Shown here in pieces: positions 27,357 through 36,106 of a stretch of DNA of 64,000 bases. The notes under the pieces were generated by a model. It did no database searches and was not told where the DNA came from. It saw only the letters and a list, made by a program, of their open reading frames with translations. Position numbers and translations under genes: made by a program. How positions within the stretch are numbered: the stretch's first letter is position 1; each line of letters opens with the position of its first letter. The stretch spans positions 2,542,001 to 2,606,000 of the forward strand of contig CAVVMG010000001.1 in assembly GCA_963749415.1 (NCBI GenBank), read 5' to 3'. Source of the stretch: JALYNX01 sp963749415. Its GTDB lineage: Bacteria; Actinomycetota; Acidimicrobiia; Spongiisociales; ZC4RG35.

Positions 27357-28577
27357 ATGCGGAGAGTGATCAGGCGAAGCGGGGTCTTCGCCTCCACCAC
27401 ACTGGTTCTCGTGCTCCTGGCCATGGCGGTCGCCCCCGCCGCGGCCACCGAGCGTGCAGCCACGAAGCAAGGAGCGAGTATCACCAGTGAATCATGGGGA
27501 GAGGTCGACGCCGTTGTCGACAACCACCCGGAGGAAGGCAACGAGGTCTTCCTTTACACCCTGACGAACCGCAACGGGATGAAGGTGGGCATCCTCACCT
27601 ATGGGGGAATTCTCCAGTCGATCGAGATCCCGGGGCGCAAGGGCCGTCTCACCAACGTCACCCTGGGCTTCAACAATCTCGACCAGTACGTCAATGAGAA
27701 CCCCTACTTCGGGAACATCACGGGGCGCTATGCCAACCGGATCGCCGGCGGGCAGTTCGAGTTGAACGGGACGACCTACCAGTTGGCCCAGAACAACGGT
27801 GTCAACCATCTCCACGGGGGGAACTTCGGGTTCGACAAGCGGATCTGGGCCGCCGAGGAGATCGACGACGGTAAGAACGTCGGGCTCCGGCTCACCTACA
27901 CCAGTCCCAATGGTGAGGAGAACTATCCGGGGACGTTGCATGTCACCGTCACCTATCTGCTCACCCCCAAGAACGAGATCAAGATGCAATATCGGGCGGA
28001 GCTGGATGAGGCCGAGACCCTGTCCACCATCGTCAACCTCACCAACCATGCGTATTTCAACCTGGCCGGTGAGGGCAATGGGGACATCTACGACCACGAG
28101 CTCAAGATCAACGCCGACGAGTACACGCCCGTCGACGCGACCCTGATCCCCACCGGGGCCCTGGATCCGGTCGAGGACACGCCGATGGACTTCAACCGGG
28201 CCACCCCGATCGGGGAGCGGATCAATGACGGCACGTTCGAACAGCTGGTGATCGGTCTTGGTTACGACCACAACTGGGTGCTCGACCGCAAGACGGACGA
28301 TCGGCTCGAGTTCGCCGCCAGCGCTCGAGATCCGGAATCGGGGCGGACATTGAAGGTGTACACCACCGAGCCCGGAATCCAGTTCTACGCCGGCAACTTC
28401 CTCGACGGGACCCTGATCGGGACCAGCGGGAAGACCTACCGGCAGAGCTACGGGTTTGCCCTGGAGACCCAGCATTTCCCGGACTCACCGAATCACGACA
28501 ACTTCCCTTCGACGGTGCTTGCACCCGGGGAGGTCTACGAGACCACAACGATCTACGCATTCAGCACCAATCGCTGA
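27357..28577 (+). CDS. galM: secreted aldose 1-epimerase (galactose mutarotase)
   Basis: A 406-residue exported mutarotase. The signal peptide (FASTTLVLVLLAMAVAPAAA) ends near residue 31. The GalM fold shows NITGRYANRIAGGQFELNG, NHLHGGNFGFDKRIW (substrate His), NLTNHAYFNLAGEG (catalytic His) and FALETQHFPDSPN (catalytic Glu). Export is uncommon for this family and implies action on sugars outside the cell, perhaps after polymer breakdown. A strong AAGGAGG site fixes the ATG. Two hairpins follow the stop. Confidence 0.92.
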   Translation: MRRVIRRSGVFASTTLVLVLLAMAVAPAAATERAATKQGASITSESWGEVDAVVDNHPEEGNEVFLYTLTNRNGMKVGILTYGGILQSIEIPGRKGRLTNVTLGFNNLDQYVNENPYFGNITGRYANRIAGGQFELNGTTYQLAQNNGVNHLHGGNFGFDKRIWAAEEIDDGKNVGLRLTYTSPNGEENYPGTLHVTVTYLLTPKNEIKMQYRAELDEAETLSTIVNLTNHAYFNLAGEGNGDIYDHELKINADEYTPVDATLIPTGALDPVEDTPMDFNRATPIGERINDGTFEQLVIGLGYDHNWVLDRKTDDRLEFAASARDPESGRTLKVYTTEPGIQFYAGNFLDGTLIGTSGKTYRQSYGFALETQHFPDSPNHDNFPSTVLAPGEVYETTTIYAFSTNR

Positions 28578-28585
28578 AATCAGCC

Positions 28586-28640
28586 GGGGCGGTCAGCCGC
28601 CCCTACTGAATGGTCGCCCCGCTCATCCGAGCGGGGCGAC
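28586..28640 (+). terminator. two successive hairpins after the mutarotase gene
   Basis: First hairpin: GGGGCGG-TCAG-CCGCCCC (28586-28603). Second: a perfect 12-bp stem GTCGCCCCGCTC-ATCC-GAGCGGGGCGAC (28613-28640). No clear T tract. They isolate the mutarotase gene from the LAL pseudogene. Confidence 0.6.
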
Positions 28641-28736
28641 ATGCACGGCCGGCAATGCTCTCGACTCGATGGGGACGCCCGAAGGCCTTCATCGGGCCTG
28701 ACCGTCTCATAAGGGTCATCGGTACCATCTCTAGCC

Positions 28737-31324
28737 ATGCTCCTCGAACGAGCCGGCTGCTTGGATCATCGGAGAGCAGCTCGCGAAAGTCGACAGCGCC
28801 GGCCAGCTGGTACTCATTGGTGGCGAGGAGGGAGTCGGCAAGACCGCGCTGGTCGAAGCCTTCTGCCGAGAGGAGCCGAGGGCTCGCGAGTGCTGCTCGG
28901 GCGATGTGACGACCTGTTCGCCCTCGGCCTCTCGGTCCTTGATCGACATCGCTCAAATATGCGGAGGTCCCCTTCAAACCACCTGCAAGCTGGGGATAGG
29001 CCGGGCGCTTTGACGCTTTCTCGAAGAGCTATCAAAGCCGCCCCGGCCTGTGATCGCTGTCATCGAAGATGCGCAATGGGCCGACGAAGCCACCTTTGAC
29101 CTAATCCGATTTGTCGCGCGGCGGCTGGAACGAGTGCCTTGTCTGGTCATCGTCACCTATCGCGACGACGTCGACGGGATCACCCTCTTCGAGCGGCGCT
29201 CGGTGACCTGGTGGATTCGAACGTAACCAGGATCCAACTGCAGGCCTTGTCACGCGATGCCGTTCGAGCGATGGCAGGTGACAAGGCGGTGGATCCAGAA
29301 GCGCTTCACTCCGCCACCGGAGGCAACCCCTTCTTCGTGACTGAGGTGCTGGCCGGAGGGGGTCACGTGCTCCCGGCGACGGTTCGTGACGCCGTCCTGG
29401 GCCGCGCCCAATCTCTGTCCTCTGATGCTCGTGATGCCCTCGATGCTGCTGCGGTTTTAGGAGACAGCGCTGACGTCGATCTGGTCTCGACCGTGGCCGG
29501 GACTCCGGCGGCTGGCCTCGACGAGTGTGTGGCAAGAGGGTTTCTCGACGACCACCACGGAGAGTTGAGGTTCCGTCACGACCTGACCCGCCTCGCCATC
29601 GAGGAAGCGATCCCGCCTGCAGGTCGGCGGGGGCTTCATGCCAAGGCTCTGCAGTCGCTGGGGGACGACGGGGATCTTGCTCGCCGAGCCCATCACGCTC
29701 TGGCGGCCGACGACCCTGTTGCGATTTTGGACCTCGCTCCCAGGGCCGCTGCCCGGAGCGCCGCGCTGGGCGCCTCCCGGGAAGCTGCAGTCTTGCTGGG
29801 GGGAGCAATCAAATATGCCGATCTGCTTCCACCTGACGAGCGAGCCGCGTCTGTTCGAGGCTCGGGCTCGAGCCTGTGAGCGGATCGATGACAAGGATGA
29901 GGCTATGTCAGCCGGTGGTGTCGTCCTGGCTCACAGACGATCCGCCGGTGACCCGACCCAACTGGCCGTATGGCTGACCTGGCTTGGTGATATCGGCATG
30001 AACGTCGGGAATCCCGCCGATGCTCGGAAGGCGGTGCTCGAAGCCGATCGCGCTTCTGAGACCTGATGGAGAGTCGGCGGACCTGGCTCGGGCCCTGGCC
30101 ACTCTGGCGCGCCAGCACATGATGCTCGGTGAAGACGATGACGCCATCGATGTGGGCCGACAGGCGATGGAAATGGCCGACCGTCTCGGCGAGGAGGAAA
30201 TCGCGATCCATGCCCACGACACGCTGGGTTCGTCGATGGTCTCCCTCGGGGATGACAGAGGATTCGAGATGCTTCGCCAGAACCTGGCCCGGTGCCTTGC
30301 CGCCGGACTGGATCAGAGCGCGGCCCGAGCCTGCTTCAACCTGGCAGCCAGTCTCAACCTTGCCTTCTTGCCCCGACTTGCGGCTCCCTACGCGGTGCAG
30401 GGAATCGCGATCGCCACTGCCGCCGACCTGCCGCTTTCCCTTTACGGACTGCTCGCTGAGCAAGCAGACACGACGTTCCGAGAAGGCCGGTGGGGTGAGG
30501 CCCTAGAACAGGCTCAGTTCATCTTGAGCCACGTCAGCCGGTCTCATCTTGACCGATTCTGGGCTTTGGTAACAGTTGGACAGGTCCGAATCCGCCGTGG
30601 TGATCCCGATCCGCTTGGACCAGTCGAGGAAGCGAACGAGTTGGCCAAGGCATTCGGATTCGGGCGCGAGCACCAAGTAGGTTTGATCAGCGTGGAGGCT
30701 CGACTGGCTGGCCAACGACCTTTCAGGGGCTGCCTCCGAATTCTCTAGAGCCCTGAAGGCTCCGTCGTGGCCAATGGATGCCTGGTTTCGAGGTGCGGCT
30801 GCTCTGTGGAGTAGGCGGCTCGAAGTGCCCACCTCGATGACCACGACCGATGAGCCTTTCCTTCTCCATCTGGCCGGCAGGTATACGCGAAGTCTGCGGC
30901 GGTCTGGCACGAACGGGGATGCCCATACGAGGAGGCCGACGCACTGGGTGACAGTTCCAACGAAGACGACCTCCGCCGATCGCTCGAGATCCTGCAGCGA
31001 CTCGGGGCGCGGCCGCGGGCCGCCCAGGTAGGTCGGCGTCTGCGTGAGATCGGAGCCCGAACCGTGCCACGGGGCCCCCGGGCGACCACGCAAGCCAGCT
31101 CGGCCGGACTCACAACCCGTGAACTCGAGGTCCTGGCTCTGCTTTGTGAGCACCTCACAAACTCTGAAATCGCCGATCGTCTTGTCGTGTCTCCCAAGAC
31201 GGTCGACCACCACGTGTCGGCCATTCTGAGCAAGTTGTCAGTCGGCAACAGGCGCGAGGCCGTGTCCGCCGCAGCCGCCCTCGGCTTGTCCTCGCAAGAT
31301 GGGGAGGCGTCAACTCCAAAATAG
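28737..31324 (+). pseudogene. LAL-type LuxR regulator broken by many frameshifts
   Basis: Segments in all three plus frames add up to one large ATP-binding LuxR regulator. In order: LVLIGGEEGVGKTAL (Walker A, about 28815-28850), LLGRCDDLFA, VIAVIEDAQWADEATFDLI (Walker B, about 29050), then an AAA-associated and TPR-like region read from 29190, 29860 and 30065 in changing frames, and an intact C-terminal LuxR helix-turn-helix (LTTRELEVLALL, SEIADRLVVSPKTVDHHVSA, about 31110-31240). At least six frame changes plus in-frame stops are needed, so the gene is dead, although TACCAT at 28723-28728 still sits 8 nt before the original ATG. Confidence 0.75.
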
Positions 31325-31349
31325 GGAGAGTCTCCCGATGACCTTCGGG
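31162..31349 (+). repeat. direct repeat copy 1: 3' end of a LuxR-type gene plus downstream DNA
   Basis: About 188 bp that recur at 32858-33044 with high similarity (roughly nine of ten bases by eye). The unit covers the LuxR recognition helix region from CTCTGAAATCGCCGA through the stop and ends at TTCGGG. Confidence 0.8.
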
Positions 31350-31376
31350 CGCAAATGGGCATTAATTAGATAAGGA

Positions 31377-31469
31377 GCGGGAATCGAATCCCGCGAGGAA
31401 GAGCCGCAAGGCCAAACGGTCCAGCCGGAGCCGGTCCAGGCACATGCGGCCAGACCGAAGGAGTACACC
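31377..31469 (+). other. structured 5' leader of the haloperoxidase-like gene
   Basis: The leader opens with a perfect hairpin GCGGGA-ATCGAA-TCCCGC (31377-31394), holds GAGCCGCAAGGCCAAACGG, a direct AGCCGG-AGCCGG repeat, and a long-range pairing CGGTC (31417-31421) with GACCG (31453-31457), then a GAAGGAG ribosome site before the ATG at 31470. It has the look of a structured regulatory leader, but I cannot match it to a known riboswitch class. Confidence 0.35.
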
Positions 31470-32791
31470 ATGGCTCGACGCCTCTTAGTCATTTGGCTGA
31501 GCCTTTTCCTATTGCTGGCCACCATCGGCACCGCCGGTGCCAGCTCGGGTTCGAGTGGAGCACAGGACACGACCGTCCTGGATTGGAATCGCCACGCTCT
31601 CCGAAGCGCTGATCAACGCACCGACTGCAGGGACCCCGGGAGCCGGCCAGACGCCACCCGTATCAGTGCTCCATCTGGCGATGGTGCAGGGCGCTGTATA
31701 CGACGCGGTGAACATGATCGACCGTGGCTACGAGCCGTATCTCGACGACCTGCCTCGGGCACCGAGATGGGCCTCGAAGCCGGCTGCGGTGGCCACCGCG
31801 GCCCACGACGTGCTGGTCGGGCTAGGGATCGCCCCGGTGCCCGCCCTGCCCCCGGGGGTGATCGACCGGCTCAACACGCTGTACACGGCTGCTATGGCGG
31901 CCATCCCCGACGGCCGTGCCAAGACCGCTGGCATCGATGCTGGGGCCGCTGCCGCGGCGGCAATGCTCGAGGAACGCACCGGAGACGGCCGCTACGTTCC
32001 CTTCGCCTTCGACGTCGGCGACGGTCCCGGGGAGTGGCGCCCCACCAGCGGGGTCAACGATCCCTTCGCTTGGGTCGCCAACGTGGAGCCGTTCCTGATG
32101 AAGCGCACCTCGCAGTTCCGGACCGACGGCCCGCTCGACCTGGATAGTCGCGCCTATGCCCGGGAGTACCAGGAGGTCAAGGACTACGGCGGCGACGGCA
32201 TCAACACGCCGACCCTGCGCAGTCCCGAGCAGACAGCCACCGCCTTGTTCTTCACCGCTCACGCCGGTGGAGATGTACAACAGGGCGTTCCGGACTTTCG
32301 CCGTGGATCGGAACATGAAGCTGGTCGATCAGGCTCGGCTCTTCGCCATGCTGGACCTGGCCGGTGCCGACGGGATGATCGGTTGTTGGGACGACAAGGC
32401 CTACTGGAGCTTCTGGCGACCTATCACCGCGATTCATGAGGGAGACAACGACACCAACCACAGGACCGTCGGAGACCCGACGTGGAATTCGCTGGTACCC
32501 GCTCCTCCGTATCCAGACCACCCCTCTGGCTTCAACTGCGCCACCGGTGCCTTCATGCATACCGCTCAGGACTTCTTCGGGAAGAAGAAGGTGGAGTTCA
32601 GTCTGGTCAAGATCACACCCGGCTCCCCGGACGTGACCCGCACCTACCAGCGGTTCACCGACGTGATCGAGGACACGATCAATGCTCGGCTCTGGCTCGG
32701 CATCCACTTCCGGACACCGGACGTGCAGGGAGCGGAATTGGGCGAGGACGTCGCCAACTGGCTCGACAGGCGTTTCTTCGACGAGAGATGA
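31470..32791 (+). pseudogene. vanadium haloperoxidase/PAP2-like secreted protein, two frameshifts
   Basis: Reconstructed length is about 440 residues. The signal peptide (LLVIWLSLFLLLATIGTAGA) and LDWNRHAL are in frame 1, the body from SEALINAPTAGTPGAGQ to ALFFTAHA in a second frame, and VEMYNRAFRTFAVDRNM to the end in a third; shifts lie near 31602-31608 and 32257-32268. PAP2/haloperoxidase vanadate-site motifs can be read as KAYWSFWRPITAI, YPDHPSGFNCATGA and ARLWLGIHFRTPD. The second motif has Phe where the acid-base His of PSGH usually sits. A secreted peroxidase or phosphatase was encoded; it is now broken or mis-sequenced. Confidence 0.75.
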
Positions 32792-32800
32792 CTTGATATC

Positions 32801-32830
32801 GGGCGGGCCTCGCCCCTACGGGGCCCGCCC
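32801..32830 (+). terminator. hairpin after the haloperoxidase-like gene
   Basis: GGGCGGGCC (32801-32809) pairs with GGCCCGCCC (32822-32830), a 9-bp stem with a 12-nt loop and no T tract. Confidence 0.5.
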
Positions 32831-32857
32831 GGATCAGGCCAAGTTGGGACTCAGCAG

Positions 32858-33044
32858 CTCTGAAATCGCCGACCGACTTGTCGTGTACCCCAAGACTGTC
32901 GACCACCACGTATCGGCCATTCTGAGCAAGTTGTCTGTTCGCAACAGGCGTGAGGCGGTCGGGGCCGCAGCCGCTCTTGGCTTGTCCCCCAAGATGGGGA
33001 GGGGACCACTCCAACATAGGGAAGGTCTCCCGATGACGTTCGGG
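32858..33044 (+). repeat. direct repeat copy 2: LuxR C-terminal remnant
   Basis: Second copy of the 31162-31349 unit. It can still be read as SEIADRLVVYPKTVDHHVSA and SVRNRREAVGAAAALGL, a LuxR helix-turn-helix, but no regulator precedes it; the hairpin at 32801-32830 lies directly upstream. This is a gene fragment, left from a duplication or from loss of a second LAL gene. Confidence 0.75.
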
Positions 33045-33099
33045 TGACCCTGTCTTACGTTCGTCGTGAGGTGGCCCACACGACGAAAGGAGGCCCCCT

Positions 33100-33258
33100 A
33101 TGCACGTACATCCCGTGGAATCGACCAAAGCGCCGTCTGCCTGTGGTCTCCCACCGCTGGCAAGCGGGCGCAGATGGTCAAGCGAATCAGATGACACCAG
33201 ATGCTCTCGAAGAGAGCGTCTCGAAAGAAGGAAAAGAGATGACCCTCACCATTCATAG
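33100..33258 (+). CDS. possible 52-residue leader peptide
   Basis: An ATG follows a strong AAAGGAGG site (33085-33092) and opens a 52-codon frame beginning MHVHPVESTKAPSACGLPP and ending in a basic, Arg-rich tail. It overlaps the start of the repeat protein gene by 20 nt in another frame, so it could couple or attenuate its translation. A CGTCGTG/CACGACG hairpin lies just upstream. Coding use is not convincing, so this could be chance. Confidence 0.25.
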   Translation: MHVHPVESTKAPSACGLPPLASGRRWSSESDDTRCSRRERLERRKRDDPHHS

Positions 33259-33663
33259 ACAAGGCTGGTTGCAGCGCCTGGCGATCTCGCTCGGGTTGGC
33301 AGCGATCCTGGCAATAGCCGCATTTGCCGCCTTCCAGAACACGAGTTCTGAGCCGGCGGAAGCGCCGGCGGCCAATTCGCCCGCTGCCATCGCAGCCACG
33401 GAACCCGCCGGCTACTGGCAGACGCTCCAGTCGTTGCAGGACGACTTCCTGCCTCCGACATGGCTTCCCAATCCGCCGGCTACTGGGAGAGGCTCCAGTC
33501 GTTGCAGGACAGCTTCCTGCCTCCGACCATGGCTTCCCAATCCGCCGGCTACTGGCTGAAGCTCCAGTCGCTGCAGGACAACCACCTGCCACCGACTGCG
33601 GCTTTCCCAACCGAGCTCGATCCCACGGGCAGCAGCGACAATCGGACCAACGAGCCTCGATAG
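33239..33663 (+). CDS. small exported/membrane-anchored protein with 23-residue tandem repeats (one frameshift)
   Basis: The ATG follows GAAGGAAAAGAG. Residues 10-34 form a signal or anchor helix (LAISLGLAAILAIAAFAAFQ), then an Ala/Pro-rich linker and three repeats of AGYWxxLQSLQDxxLPPT joined by MASQS. Copies start at 33410, 33478 and 33547: the first spacing is 68 bp, the second 69 bp, so the first copy lacks one C (CCGACATGG against CCGACCATGG) and repeats 2-3 are out of frame with repeat 1. Corrected, the protein has about 141 residues ending in SSDNRTNEPR. I do not recognise the family. Aromatic, amphipathic repeats suggest binding or self-assembly outside the membrane. Confidence 0.6.
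33410..33615 (+). repeat. three tandem copies of a 69-bp coding repeat
   Basis: Units begin at GGCTACTGG at 33410, 33478 and 33547 and remain nearly identical through CTGCAGGAC and CTGCC-CCGAC. Unit 1 is 68 bp, one base shorter than unit 2. Confidence 0.85.
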
Positions 33664-33681
33664 CCCATTTCGAGCAGCGAA

Positions 33682-33719
33682 TGACTCCCGGACCAACAAG
33701 AGGTCCGGGAGTCACTTTT
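33682..33719 (+). terminator. rho-independent terminator
   Basis: A perfect 13-bp stem (TGACTCCCGGACC, 33682-33694, with 33702-33714), loop AACAAGA, followed by CTTTT. The best canonical terminator in the window; it ends the tandem-repeat gene. Confidence 0.8.
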
Positions 33720-33763
33720 GTCCCGGCCAGCCTCACCTGCCCCGGAGCTAGGGTCGGACGGCG

Positions 33764-34933
33764 ATGGTCAGCAGGCGGATCCGGGAGATCACGGCAGCGA
33801 CCGAGACGCTGCTCGCCTACCTCCCGATATGGGAGGAGCATCGCCATGAGCCGGGGGTGGCCAACTTCGCCTTCGGCAACCCCCAGGAAATGGTGGTCAG
33901 CGGATTCCCGGAGGCGCTGGCGGAGGCGACCATCCCGCGGGACAAGGATCACTACGCCTACAAGTTCTCCGAGGAGGAATCCCGGCGCACAGTCGCCAAG
34001 GCGCTGACCGAGTGGCGTGGTCAGGAGTTCGACCCCGAGGACGTCGCGATGACCCCGGGAGCGTTTGGCGCAATCGCGGTCGCCCTCACCACGCTGGTCG
34101 ATGTCGGCGAGGAGGTGATCCACTTCGATCCCTCGTGGTTCTTCTACCGCTCGATGATCCTGTCGACAGGGGCGATTCCGGTGAGCGTCCCGGTGAGGGA
34201 AGACGACCACGACCTGGACCTGGATCGCATCGCCGCCACGATCACCCCACTGACCCGGCTGCTGATCGTGAACTCCCCGCACAATCCGACGGGTCGCATC
34301 TACCCGCCTTCCACCTTGGAGGGCCTGGCCACGGTCCTGACCGAGGCGTCGGACCGGTATGGGGCGCCGATCTATCTGCTCTCGGATGAGCCCTACGCCC
34401 GGCTGGTGTTCAGCGACGCCTCCTTCACCAGCCCGGCCCAGTACTACTCGGGGGCGCTGATCTCCTACGGCTACGGCAAGGTGCTGCTGACCCCGGGGCA
34501 GCGGATCGGGTGGCTCGCGTGGACCTCGGAGATGCCGGAGCGCGAGTCGTTGCGCTCGGCGGTGTGGATGGCCCAGGTCGCCGGGGGGTGGTTGTTTCCC
34601 AGCGCGATCATGCAGTACTCGCTGGAGAAGCTGGAGACGCTGTCCATCGATATGGTCGAGTTGGAGCGGAAGCGTGACCTGTTCGTCGCCGAGCTCGCGG
34701 AGGCCGGCTACCGGCTCTGGAAACCCGAAGGCACCTTCTATGTCTGGGTGCGCTCCCCCGATCCCGACGACTCCGCCTTCGCCGCAAAGCTGGCGGAGGA
34801 CGGAGTCCTGGTCCTGCCCGGCGCCACGTGTGGCGCTCCGGGGTACTTTCGGATCTCGCTGACCGCCACCGCGGAGATGATCGAGCGCAGTCTCCCAGTG
34901 TTCCGGAAAATGGTCTCGACCAAGTCAGTCTGA
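33764..34933 (+). CDS. PLP-dependent aminotransferase, class I/II
   Basis: A 389-residue fold type I aminotransferase. Motifs: ANFAFGNPQEM (substrate loop), MTPGAFGAIAVAL, NSPHNPTGRIYP, YLLSDEPYARLVF (PLP-ring Asp and Tyr), and SYGYGKVLLTPGQRIGW with the Schiff-base Lys; the carboxylate-binding Arg lies in GYFRISLTA. Cytoplasmic; substrate probably an amino acid such as Asp or an aromatic, not predictable here. TAGGGT (33749-33754) lies 9 nt before the ATG and there is no ribosome site, so the transcript is probably leaderless. Confidence 0.92.
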   Translation: MVSRRIREITAATETLLAYLPIWEEHRHEPGVANFAFGNPQEMVVSGFPEALAEATIPRDKDHYAYKFSEEESRRTVAKALTEWRGQEFDPEDVAMTPGAFGAIAVALTTLVDVGEEVIHFDPSWFFYRSMILSTGAIPVSVPVREDDHDLDLDRIAATITPLTRLLIVNSPHNPTGRIYPPSTLEGLATVLTEASDRYGAPIYLLSDEPYARLVFSDASFTSPAQYYSGALISYGYGKVLLTPGQRIGWLAWTSEMPERESLRSAVWMAQVAGGWLFPSAIMQYSLEKLETLSIDMVELERKRDLFVAELAEAGYRLWKPEGTFYVWVRSPDPDDSAFAAKLAEDGVLVLPGATCGAPGYFRISLTATAEMIERSLPVFRKMVSTKSV

Positions 34934-34939
34934 GCCGAC

Positions 34940-35944
34940 TCAGCCGCTTGCCTCTGCAACGAGTTGGGCGAAGGTGCACTGCTCCGGGTCCTTGTCCTCC
35001 CGGAAACCAAGGAATGACGGCGAGCGGAGCCGGCCGGCCGAGGTGAGGCCGCGATGCTTAACCGTGGCCACCAGGGAGGGAGCCACCCAATGAGCTTTGG
35101 GGAGAACGGCGTTGGTTCTCAGGACCTGGGGGGGAAAGGGTGGCTCTGCCACCGCGAGAGCAGGCAGCCGTTCGACGGCACTCTGGAGCCGCTCACGATT
35201 GAAACCGGTGCCCACATTTCCGGCGTACCGCAGCTGCCCATCGTCGTACACGGCCATCACCAGCGACCCGAAACTCCCGGCCCGTTGCCTCTCTCCATCG
35301 GTCCAACCCACGATGACGACATCGGCGTCGAAGGTGACCTTCACCTTGAGCCAGTCGCGGGTACGGGCCCCCGGCACATATCGAGAGGTGAGGCGCTTGG
35401 CCATGATGCCCTCCAGACCCTGTTTCGCCGCCGCCTCGAAGAGCGCTGTGCCTGCGCCTTCGGTGAGAGGCGACACCTGTATCTGCTCCGTCGGGACCAC
35501 CGTCTTCTCGAGTATCTGGCGCCGCTCGTGAAGGGTTCGGCCGGTCAGGTCGACGCCGTCGAGATAGAGGAGATCGAACGTCATGTATGCCACCGGGATC
35601 CGCTGCGCGGCCTGCTCGATCAAGCCCGGGTCCCTGAGATGCATCCGCTGTTGGAGTCGCTGAAACGAGGGGACCCCGTGATCGAAGGCGACGATCTCTC
35701 CGTCGAGGACCGCTTCACCGGCGACTATCTGGTCGTGAAGCAGATGGAGCTCGGGATATGCCACGGTGATGTCGTGGTCGTTTCGTGAGATGAGGCGCGT
35801 CTCCTCGTCGCAGACAGCTAAGGCGCGGATCCCGTCCCACTTCGGCTCGAATCCCCATTCGGGATCGTCGAAGGCATCGGGGGTGAGTGAGGCCAGCATT
35901 GGATCGAGGGGAGGTCGCTTGCCGACGGGTGCGTCTTCTTTCAT
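34940..35944 (-). CDS. ATP-dependent DNA ligase (LigC/LigD-ligase type)
   Basis: A 334-residue ligase with nucleotidyltransferase and OB-fold domains. Motif I is EPKWDGIRA (adenylated Lys), then VLDGEIVAF (motif III region), DLLYLDGVDL, GLEGIMAKRLTSRY (motif IV) and DWLKVKVTFDADVVIVGW (motif V). The C-terminal domain includes GSLVMAVYDDGQLRYAGNVGTGF. It lacks polymerase and phosphoesterase domains. Likely role is end joining or repair in the cytoplasm. It is the intact relative of the ruined ligase domain 9 kb upstream. Convergent with the aminotransferase gene, 6 bp apart. Confidence 0.92.
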   Translation of the reverse strand: MKEDAPVGKRPPLDPMLASLTPDAFDDPEWGFEPKWDGIRALAVCDEETRLISRNDHDITVAYPELHLLHDQIVAGEAVLDGEIVAFDHGVPSFQRLQQRMHLRDPGLIEQAAQRIPVAYMTFDLLYLDGVDLTGRTLHERRQILEKTVVPTEQIQVSPLTEGAGTALFEAAAKQGLEGIMAKRLTSRYVPGARTRDWLKVKVTFDADVVIVGWTDGERQRAGSFGSLVMAVYDDGQLRYAGNVGTGFNRERLQSAVERLPALAVAEPPFPPQVLRTNAVLPKAHWVAPSLVATVKHRGLTSAGRLRSPSFLGFREDKDPEQCTFAQLVAEASG

Positions 35945-36052
35945 GGGCAGCCACCTGTCCTTTCCGCTTTGAGCCAGCTGTGTACCACGTCATCGATACC
36001 CGCGAAGCGCCTCCCTGCGAGCAACGGCGGTTGCCCGACATCGCTGACCGCC

Positions 36053-36099
36053 CATCAGGGTGAATCCCGATAGCGGGACCTGCCCTTGCAGCCGATCCT
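36053..36099 (+). promoter_or_regulatory. shared 28-bp element and weak -10 box before the KAS III fusion operon
   Basis: CATCAGGG (36053-36060) is followed by the perfect inverted repeat TCCCG-ATAG-CGGGA (36065-36078). Thirteen nt after the element lies GATCCT (36094-36099), 7 nt before the ATG. The same element, at the same distance from GATGCT, precedes the acyltransferase gene at 40703. A poor -10 without a -35 suggests an activated promoter; the NarL-type regulator encoded in this operon is the natural candidate. Confidence 0.6.
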
Positions 36100-36106
36100 G
36101 AACGGC

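Noticed and set aside
31377..31394. Hairpin GCGGGA-ATCGAA-TCCCGC resembling a tRNA T arm.
   Set aside because: On neither strand can a matching anticodon arm, D arm or acceptor stem with CCA-proximal sequence be built around it; it is better explained as part of the leader before the haloperoxidase-like gene.
31400..31460. Match to the c-di-GMP-I riboswitch suggested by GCAAGGCCAAAC.
   Set aside because: The paired stems and the conserved GGGACGCAAAGCC-type segment of that class are missing.
32682..33047. Open frame of about 120 codons covering the LuxR remnant.
   Set aside because: Its first half overlaps the end of the haloperoxidase-like gene in another frame and only the duplicated LuxR end looks like protein; treated as a remnant.
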